DNA of 37,486 nucleotides. It comes from Verrucomicrobiales bacterium. Its GTDB lineage: Bacteria; Verrucomicrobiota; Verrucomicrobiia; Verrucomicrobiales; DEV007. The first letter of the stretch is position 1. Each line of letters opens with the position of its first letter. The translations under genes were made by a program, and so were the position numbers. The notes under the pieces are model-generated. The model was given only the letters and a program-made list of their open reading frames with translations, ran no database searches and was not told the DNA's origin. Where the stretch lies: contig JARGNG010000043.1 of assembly GCA_029213265.1 (NCBI GenBank), positions 1-37,486 on the forward strand, written 5' to 3'. Positions 7,937 to 14,420 of the stretch are shown here, in pieces.

Positions 7937-8200
7937 TCAGGACAGCTTGGACTTGAGATACTTCACCTCGACTCCTCTGGCCTCAAGTTGCTCAAGAAAG
8001 TCGTTTGCTTCGTCCCCGTCCACGACAAGAGAGAGCGGCATCATGCTGCCCCCCGCCGTCGTTGTCGCCGCCGAGAACCCGATGATCAGCTGTGATGGAA
8101 GAGCCTCGCCCTCGGGAGCTTTCGGAATGCGGGAGGTGAGGAACGCGATTGATTCGACGTTCACAATTTTCCCTCCGGTTGTAGAGATAAAGTCAGCCAT
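7937..8200 (-). CDS. Small protein of unknown function, last gene of the SecA-like operon
   Basis: An 87-aa soluble protein I do not recognise. It begins MADFISTTGGKIVNVESIAF, has a hydrophobic strand SQLIIGFSAATTTAGG in the middle and ends with an acidic helix plus LEARGVEVKYLKSKL. There is no signal peptide, membrane segment or Cys. AAGGA stands nine bases before the ATG at 8200, a clear ribosome binding site, which supports this start over the in-frame ATG at 8224. It follows the HlyD-like gene by 48 bases on the same strand, so it is probably the fourth gene of the tolC-secA-hlyD operon and may act as a cytoplasmic partner. That role is an inference from position only. Confidence 0.65.
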   Translation of the reverse strand: MADFISTTGGKIVNVESIAFLTSRIPKAPEGEALPSQLIIGFSAATTTAGGSMMPLSLVVDGDEANDFLEQLEARGVEVKYLKSKLS

Positions 8201-8248
8201 GCAGATGTCCTTTGGTTTTAGCACAGAATTCGTGACAATTCCCCTCGT

Positions 8249-9109
8249 TTATTCGAAAAGAACCAGTGCGTGAGTTCCACTACGAAGTTTGTTATCCGAA
8301 TTTTCGATCACTAGCCTGGTCCGGATCGTCTCACTGGACGGATCAATTGCCGGGGAAATGAACTCAATCGTTCCTGTTGCCGTCACTGCTGAATCCTCCC
8401 GATCAAGGCTGAGGCTGCTTTGCTGGAGAACGCGAACCGGCATGACCGCCCCCAGCCTGAGGTGATCAGCGAGAGACGCCGGGACGTGAACAACCAACTT
8501 CAAGCGATCTATCTGGGCTACCTGAATGAGAGGTTTCACCGTGGATCCTGCGGAAGGCGCGGTGGCCGATTCGGCTTCCTGCTTGCTGATTTCCAATACG
8601 ACTCCGTCAATCGGGCTGCGCAACATGCGCTTTTCGATCTGCGCCTCAATTTCCTCGACTCGAAATCCAGCGATCTTCTTTTCCTCATTCGCGATGCTCA
8701 ACTGCCCTTCCGCCTTTTTCACTTCCGCTTCCGCCCGCGCGACCTCACCGGAATGGGCCGTCCCGCTGCTCTTCAGCTTGGAGAGCTTCTGATATCTCTC
8801 TTTCGCGACACCCAGATCCGCATCGGCAACGATCACAGCAGCCGTGCTCTCCGACTGAATCGTAGCAATCGCAAGCTGCGCTTCCATTACACTGTTATCG
8901 AGGCTGAGCAGGGACTGCCCCTCAGAAACCCGATCGCCTTCTTTTACGTGAATCTTCCCGATGATGCCCACCTCCGAGACATTCATCTCGATGCTCTGAT
9001 ATGGCTCGAGGTATCCCAATACGGTTTTCGGGTCCGCCTCGACAAAACTGGTCGAAAGGGCGCTCAAAAAAATGATCGGCCCGGCAAAAAATCGGTATTT
9101 TCTCTTCAT
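8249..9109 (-). CDS. HlyD-type periplasmic adaptor (membrane fusion protein)
   Basis: A 286-aa adaptor of the HlyD/AcrA family. A signal peptide occupies about residues 1-25. Residues 41-72 (VSEVGIIGKIHVKEGDRVSEGQ and following) form the first half of the lipoyl-like domain, about 75-160 an alpha-hairpin coiled coil rich in Ala/Glu/Lys, and LRSPIDGVVLEIS (163-175) the second lipoyl half. A beta-barrel domain follows. It is small for the family and has no N-terminal transmembrane anchor beyond the signal and no lipobox. Its ATG overlaps the stop of the SecA-like gene as TAATG, so the two are translationally coupled. Next to a TolC-like gene it is expected to bridge the inner and outer membranes, but no ABC or RND pump is encoded here. 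Confidence 0.85.
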   Translation of the reverse strand: MKRKYRFFAGPIIFLSALSTSFVEADPKTVLGYLEPYQSIEMNVSEVGIIGKIHVKEGDRVSEGQSLLSLDNSVMEAQLAIATIQSESTAAVIVADADLGVAKERYQKLSKLKSSGTAHSGEVARAEAEVKKAEGQLSIANEEKKIAGFRVEEIEAQIEKRMLRSPIDGVVLEISKQEAESATAPSAGSTVKPLIQVAQIDRLKLVVHVPASLADHLRLGAVMPVRVLQQSSLSLDREDSAVTATGTIEFISPAIDPSSETIRTRLVIENSDNKLRSGTHALVLFE

Positions 9110-11070
9110 TATCTCGCCAGAGTTTCTTTGGTTTCTTCCAGCCATTCGTCGCGCTCCGCCATACGAAGTCGCATCTGATAACGCGTAACTTCCACCTCCG
9201 ACTGCACTTTATCAAAGACTCGTTTGAGGTTCGCCGGGAGTTCCCCTTTTTCATCCGGTCGCATCGACTTCAGCTGCTCCCCCACTTCCGGGGCATAGAT
9301 CGTGAGCAGATAATCCTCGGCGGAAACAAAAGACTGCGCCGTTCCGGGCTGGCCCTGACGCGCGCCTCGTCCGATCAACTGTCGATCAATCCTGACCGAC
9401 TCATTTCGTTCTATCGCAATCACGTGGAGCCCTCCCACGCGGCGCGCTTCCTCAGAGAGGTCGATGTGCGTCCCCCGTCCTGCCATATTGGTCGCAATGA
9501 GAATACTGCCGCTTTGTCCTGCCCCACTGACGATTTCCTCTTCCTCCGCATCCTGCTTTGCCGTGAGGACCCGATGGGGTATCTGTGCCTCTTTCAGTTT
9601 TTCCGCAATTCGCTCGCTGTCACGAATCGTTCTCGTTCCCACAAGGACGGGCTGACCGATAGAAAAACGCTCCCGAAGATCTTCCATGATCGCCCGATCC
9701 ATTGATTCGTGATCCAAGAAAATGCGCTCCGGGAGCACGGTCCTTCGACTCGGCTTGTGAAGAGGGATCGAGGTGACCGGCATGGAAAAGAACCTCCAGA
9801 ATTCCCCTGCACTTTCAGCCGCTGTTCCGGTCAGTCCGCAGATGGTATGATACAGGGCGTAAAAACGCTGCCTCGTAACGCTCGCCGCCGAATCTGCTTC
9901 GGGTCGAATGTCGACATTCTCTTTCGCTTCCACCGCCTGGTGCTGCCCCTCTCTCCAGCTCCGGTCCTCAAAGCGACGACCCGTGAACTCATCAACGATC
10001 ACCACTTTATCCTCCTCGACCACATACTGTTCGTCCCGATGAAACAGATAGGCCGCCTTCAGCGCATTCAACACATACACTTCCCAGGGACGGCGTAGCA
10101 AATCCCAGGGAATCAGGGTATCATCCCTGAAAATCTCGGCTTTTCCATCGCTCGTCAGATCAATCATTCTCCGATTTCGATCCAGAGTAAAGTGATCTCC
10201 CTCCCGCATTTCCTCAACGAGATCCCGGGCCGCAAAAAAAGGCCGATTGGATCCTTCACCCATCTGCGAGGCCTCACTGATCAATAGCGGACTGCCTGCT
10301 TCATCAATCAGGACACTGTCTACCTCGTCAATAATGGCGTAGGCAAGCCCCCGCTGACAAACCTGAGGCTTGGGTTTCTCTCTCCCCAAAATTGCATACC
10401 TGAGGTCTTCCCCCGGCCCACCCGTAGGATGTCTCATGATCGCGAGTTGATCGCGCATGTAGTCGAATCCGAATTCATAACCGACCCCGTAGGTGATTTG
10501 GCAGTCATAGGCGACCCGCTTCTTTTCCGGAGTGGCCTTCTTTCCCTCCGGCAGTAATCCAATGCTGATCTTCAGGAAATCAAAAATAGGTTTCGAAAAC
10601 TCAAAGTCCCTTTCCGCAAGGTAACTGTTCACCGTCACCACATGAACGCCCTCGCCTGCCAGTGAAAAAAGAAATGCGGGAAGACTGACGGCGAGAGTCT
10701 TTCCCTCTCCTGTCGCCAACTCCGCCACTCCCCCCCGAACGAGAGCCAGGCCTCCGAGAATCTGCTCGTCATAGTGAAAGAGCCCGGTCGTTCGCCGGGA
10801 AGCCTCGCGGAGCAAAGCAAATCCCTCCTCAACCACATCCAACATTTCCCGCTGCCCTGACTGGACTCCCTCACGCAGGTTATCCACCCGTGCCCGTATC
10901 TCGTCATCAGAAAGTTTTGCCACCGAGGACTCCGCAGCATTGATCGTTGTCAATTTCTCCAGATCAGAGCGGGAGTGTTTTCGGTGAACGACGGCATCCC
11001 ATTTCTGACTGAGAAGTCCACGAAGAAATGAGGTCCGGTCATACTGTCCGCGGAAAGAAACAGTTCCCAT
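9109..11070 (-). CDS. Reduced SecA-like ATPase without two-helix finger or C-terminal domains
   Basis: A 653-aa SecA paralogue; housekeeping SecA has about 850-1000. The order is conserved: N-terminal helices, LSDDEIRARV (53-62), Walker A ATGEGKT (119-125), VNSYLAERD (147-155), DEVDSVLIDEA (248-258), a shortened preprotein cross-linking domain (about 260-370), FTGRRFEDRSWREGQHQAVE (362-381) and LTGTA (413-417). NBD2 has GRGTHI (531-536) in place of GRGTDI, and motif VI reads GRGARQGQPG instead of GRSGRQGDxG. The protein ends inside the first long scaffold helix (VEVTRYQMRLRMAERDEW, 626-643), so the two-helix finger, wing domain and zinc-binding tail are all missing. Middle gene of the tolC-secA-hlyD operon. 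It may be a motor or ATP-dependent remodeller in a specialised export pathway; this is inference. Confidence 0.85.
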   Translation of the reverse strand: MGTVSFRGQYDRTSFLRGLLSQKWDAVVHRKHSRSDLEKLTTINAAESSVAKLSDDEIRARVDNLREGVQSGQREMLDVVEEGFALLREASRRTTGLFHYDEQILGGLALVRGGVAELATGEGKTLAVSLPAFLFSLAGEGVHVVTVNSYLAERDFEFSKPIFDFLKISIGLLPEGKKATPEKKRVAYDCQITYGVGYEFGFDYMRDQLAIMRHPTGGPGEDLRYAILGREKPKPQVCQRGLAYAIIDEVDSVLIDEAGSPLLISEASQMGEGSNRPFFAARDLVEEMREGDHFTLDRNRRMIDLTSDGKAEIFRDDTLIPWDLLRRPWEVYVLNALKAAYLFHRDEQYVVEEDKVVIVDEFTGRRFEDRSWREGQHQAVEAKENVDIRPEADSAASVTRQRFYALYHTICGLTGTAAESAGEFWRFFSMPVTSIPLHKPSRRTVLPERIFLDHESMDRAIMEDLRERFSIGQPVLVGTRTIRDSERIAEKLKEAQIPHRVLTAKQDAEEEEIVSGAGQSGSILIATNMAGRGTHIDLSEEARRVGGLHVIAIERNESVRIDRQLIGRGARQGQPGTAQSFVSAEDYLLTIYAPEVGEQLKSMRPDEKGELPANLKRVFDKVQSEVEVTRYQMRLRMAERDEWLEETKETLAR

Positions 11071-11129
11071 TCAACAGTTGTTCGAAGTCTGAGGATTCCG
11101 GCTCTTCGCGAAACTCAATGCCCCGGAAA

Positions 11130-13814
11130 TCAATTTATGGGACGCACGCTCGCAGATGGCGCCACGGCGGCAGAAGGCGTTGAAGACCCGGTGGCAGATG
11201 GAACTACTGATGCGGAGGGAGCCGGGAGGCTCTTCTTTTTCTTCACTGAAACAGCCGGCTTGGGAGTTACCTTTGGCGCCCCCGAGATCGCAGGACGGGA
11301 CGGTGGAGAATAGGAAGTCAATGCAACCGGGTTAGAATATTGCGCTGCCACGGCAGGAGGAAGATCAGGAATCAGGTTTTGGCGGGCGAACGTTGGCTCA
11401 CCCGAAGTTGTGGCTGGAGCCGGCTCCGGATCAGGATAGGAAACCGGTGCCACATTCGCCGGGGCAGGCGTGGAATCCACCTCCTCATAGGAACGGGAAG
11501 CCGGTGCCACGCTTGCGGAAGGATGATTCTTTTTCGAATTAAATGCTCCCGCGAAAAGACCGCGGTCCCCCGAGGGCTTTGATGCCACGGCATTCGAAAG
11601 GGCGTCCTCTTTCTTCGCAGGCTTGAAGAAGCGCTTTCGCTTCGGCTCAACGACGGCCACTTCCGACTCAGCGAGCTCATTCATGCTCAAAGTGGGAACC
11701 TCGGGGATAGGATTGGAAGAGGATGGGCTGGAGGAATTGTAGCCGTCATAGGAAGGCAGATCGTATGTCTTGCCACCTTTTCCGGTCACGTTGTAAGGCT
11801 TGGAAATCTGAAGACGTTCCAGGTCATCATTCGGGTGAGCCTCATCGGAATCGCGGACCCGCTTGATCTCCACGTTTTCTGTTCTGAGAAAGGTTCCACG
11901 TGCTCGGTCGAGCGAAGCAAACGCTGCGTTGTAGGCGATCACAGAGTCGAGGAACAACTCCTCCGCCGTTTGATTCCGGTCCATCGAGTCGAGAATGAGC
12001 TGCAACTGGGAAGCCGTCGTCCGTCCCCCTTCCGCCTCTGTATCCACTTCCAAACGATCTCGAAGCTGACGAACCTCTTCGCGGGTTGCACGAAGCGCCG
12101 AGTAACGACCCTGCATATCCCGATAGGCAGTCATCAGTTCGCGGTAGGAAACCACGGCCTCAAGAAGTACCAGATCAATCGTGGAACGAAGACGGTTGAC
12201 CTGTTGGCGAAGCTCAATCTCACTGCGGAGAAGCTGCGCACGGTCAGTGTCGTTGTCCCAGGGCTGGCTGAATTGAAATCCGAGAACGTATCCCGTCCCG
12301 TCGCCAAACTGATCATTGAAAGCTCGACCGACTGCTTCACGGCTTTCGATGTCACCGAGCATCATTTCGGCAACGAGGTTCAAAGTCGGAAGCTTCTCGT
12401 TTTTCTGCATGTCGCGGCGAACAATCGCGCCACGCAACTCATCAAACCCCTGCTGAACTTCGGGCCGGTTACGAAGCGCATCGGTTGCCACTTTCTGCAC
12501 ATCATCGATCATCCGGGACATGACCGGAGGAGTGCCCGGGATCATCTCCGCGTTCGAACCGATGTCCTGATCCGGATCATTCACCAAAGCGCGGAGGCGC
12601 TCTTCGCTGTTTCGAATCGCCATCTCCGCCCGGCTCAACATCGCCTTTCGCAAGGCCAGAGAGGAACGAGCCCGGAGAACCTCGCTCTGAAGGGCATCCA
12701 GATCGGAACGCTGCTCCAACTGCCCGAGAACCGACTGGGTTTCATTGACCAGTTCGCGAGTCAGGATGAAATAGGCCCTGGAGTAGTAGAGCCCCCAGTA
12801 GGCACGGTTCACCTCGATAAGGTGAGACTGCAACTGTCGAACGAACTCAGCCGAAGCCATGCGGGCATCGTAGCGTGCCAGCTTAATCTTCGACTGGTTG
12901 TAGTGGTAACCACCTCCGTCAAGGAGCGGCTGCACGACCGAAAGAACCATTTCTGAAGAGCCCTGATTCTGGGGGGTCAGGAAAGTCGAGTTGTTATTCA
13001 AGGTCGAAAAGCGATTCGAAAGCGTTGCTTCGGCTCCGGTAAAAAACTTCTTCCTGATTCCACCCTCAAAGTAATCTTCATCTTCCCGGAAGCGGCGGGC
13101 GTTGTTTCCCGTCGTGAGCGAAGACCCAATGGGCTCGTTGCGACGAATGGCGCGCCCTTCCATGAAGGTTTCGATATCGAACTCGCCATCAGCCTCCTGC
13201 ATCCCTGTTTCGCGGATCAAGGGGAGATCACGAAGAACCTTCACCTGATTGGAATGCTCCAGTGTCCGCCGGTAAATATCCTCAATTCCCGAATTGACGG
13301 TTCGCTGGTCCCCCCAGACAGCTGACTGCACCCTGTTTTTCCACACGGTTGGGTAACCGGTCGGAACCGTTCCCATTGCGAGAACTCGTGCACTTCGCAG
13401 ATCGGGAGGATCCATCCGGTCGATTCGGGATTCGTAGCCGTCGTAGATTCTCTCAATTAAATCATCAATGTCCTCCTGAGAGGCGTTCTTGATGGAAAGG
13501 TATCCGGGGATGTGAGGATATCTCTCCACTGGATCGTTATCCCGGCTCTCGACCGCTTCCGGCAGTTCCTTGATCAGGCGGGAAATGGTGTCCGTTTCCC
13601 GATCCATGTAGACTCCATGCACAGGCTCGTTGTATCCCGGGCCGGGCAGAGGATGTTTCGATTGCTGGTCTTTATGGAAGATCCGTTGAAAGAGCCCGCG
13701 TCGCTCCATGTCAGTCTTTTCCTGGGAAAATCCGCTGCTGCTAACGAACGATACAAGCCCTGACAGGGTAACCAAAACCAGGAGTTGAAATCTCATTTTT
13801 GCGAAAATTTCCAT
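11130..13814 (-). CDS. TolC-family outer-membrane protein with long C-terminal tail
   Basis: An 894-aa protein, nearly twice the length of TolC. Parts in order: a signal peptide (about 7-30); a 140-residue N-terminal region without a recognised fold; a TolC/outer-membrane-efflux domain (about 174-640) with SVVQPLLDGGGYHYNQSKI, long Ala/Arg/Glu/Leu helices and the second repeat beginning RNRPEVQQGFDELRGAIVRR; then a 250-residue tail rich in Pro, Ser, Ala and Lys that is likely disordered. The frame is open to a TTG at 13856. The ATG at 13814 follows GGAGGT by 11 bases and is preferred, with 13796 as an alternative. First gene of an operon with the SecA-like ATPase 59 bases downstream. It should form the outer-membrane channel for that system. 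Confidence 0.85.
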   Translation of the reverse strand: MEIFAKMRFQLLVLVTLSGLVSFVSSSGFSQEKTDMERRGLFQRIFHKDQQSKHPLPGPGYNEPVHGVYMDRETDTISRLIKELPEAVESRDNDPVERYPHIPGYLSIKNASQEDIDDLIERIYDGYESRIDRMDPPDLRSARVLAMGTVPTGYPTVWKNRVQSAVWGDQRTVNSGIEDIYRRTLEHSNQVKVLRDLPLIRETGMQEADGEFDIETFMEGRAIRRNEPIGSSLTTGNNARRFREDEDYFEGGIRKKFFTGAEATLSNRFSTLNNNSTFLTPQNQGSSEMVLSVVQPLLDGGGYHYNQSKIKLARYDARMASAEFVRQLQSHLIEVNRAYWGLYYSRAYFILTRELVNETQSVLGQLEQRSDLDALQSEVLRARSSLALRKAMLSRAEMAIRNSEERLRALVNDPDQDIGSNAEMIPGTPPVMSRMIDDVQKVATDALRNRPEVQQGFDELRGAIVRRDMQKNEKLPTLNLVAEMMLGDIESREAVGRAFNDQFGDGTGYVLGFQFSQPWDNDTDRAQLLRSEIELRQQVNRLRSTIDLVLLEAVVSYRELMTAYRDMQGRYSALRATREEVRQLRDRLEVDTEAEGGRTTASQLQLILDSMDRNQTAEELFLDSVIAYNAAFASLDRARGTFLRTENVEIKRVRDSDEAHPNDDLERLQISKPYNVTGKGGKTYDLPSYDGYNSSSPSSSNPIPEVPTLSMNELAESEVAVVEPKRKRFFKPAKKEDALSNAVASKPSGDRGLFAGAFNSKKNHPSASVAPASRSYEEVDSTPAPANVAPVSYPDPEPAPATTSGEPTFARQNLIPDLPPAVAAQYSNPVALTSYSPPSRPAISGAPKVTPKPAVSVKKKKSLPAPSASVVPSATGSSTPSAAVAPSASVRPIN

Positions 13815-13988
13815 AAATAATCCATACCTCCGTCGAACCAATCGACAAGAATTCAATGTAAGATGAACGCAGGCAAGTCGCTTTGTTACACAATCCTACG
13901 TTGCGAGCAACAAGAAAAACGCATATTCGTCCATGAAAAGATCGAGCTATGCCGCCAAGGTGAACTATCAGGAAAGAAGGACTACAAA

Positions 13989-14420
13989 ATGATGTTTGAG
14001 ACTCACACCCGCGAAATCACCGTCCCTACCACAGGGAAAGGAACCTACGAGCTGACCCGCGAACTGAGGGGATTTCTCGCCGGAACCGGAATTCAAAGCG
14101 GCCAACTCACCGTTTTCGTGCGCCATACCAGTGCCAGTCTTGTCATTATGGAAAACGCGGACCCGGAGGCACGGACCGATCTACATTCCTTTTTCGACCA
14201 TCTCGTACCGGAGGATCTGCCCTTTTTGGTCCATACCTACGAGGGGCCCGACGACAGCCCCAGCCATTTGCGGATGGCCTTGACGCGAACAAGCGAAGTC
14301 ATTCCGATTCACCAGGGACAGCTCGCTCTCGGAACCTGGCAGGGAGTCTTCCTCTTCGAGCATCGCCGCGCTCCTCACACACGCCACATCACTCTTTCCC
14401 TGCTCGGGACACCGGAGTAA
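13989..14420 (+). CDS. yjbQ: YjbQ / UPF0047 family protein
   Basis: A 143-aa member of the UPF0047 (YjbQ) family, some of which show weak thiamine-phosphate synthase activity in vitro; the true role is unsettled. Family signatures seen: FVRHTSASLVIMENADPEA near residues 41-59, the DLxxFFDxLVPED segment, a His- and Asp-containing GPDDSPSHLRMAL motif, and the final GTWQGVFLFEHR. The conserved His residues are thought to bind a metal or phosphate. The frame is open upstream to 13863, but GAAGGA seven bases before the ATG at 13989 and the family's usual length (about 135-145 aa) fix this start. It ends exactly where the convergent glycosidase-glycosyltransferase gene ends (14420/14421). No functional link to its neighbours is apparent. 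Confidence 0.9.
   Translation: MMFETHTREITVPTTGKGTYELTRELRGFLAGTGIQSGQLTVFVRHTSASLVIMENADPEARTDLHSFFDHLVPEDLPFLVHTYEGPDDSPSHLRMALTRTSEVIPIHQGQLALGTWQGVFLFEHRRAPHTRHITLSLLGTPE

Noticed and set aside
9109..11070. Housekeeping preprotein translocase SecA
   Set aside because: Lacks the two-helix finger, wing domain and zinc tail, has variant motor motifs and sits in an hlyD/tolC operon.
13815..13850. Ten-codon upstream peptide (ATG directly after GGAGGT, ending at the ATGA of the 13796 start) as an attenuator leader before the TolC gene
   Set aside because: No space between the Shine-Dalgarno sequence and that ATG, no regulatory codon run and no alternative hairpins; the sequence is better read as the ribosome binding site for 13814.
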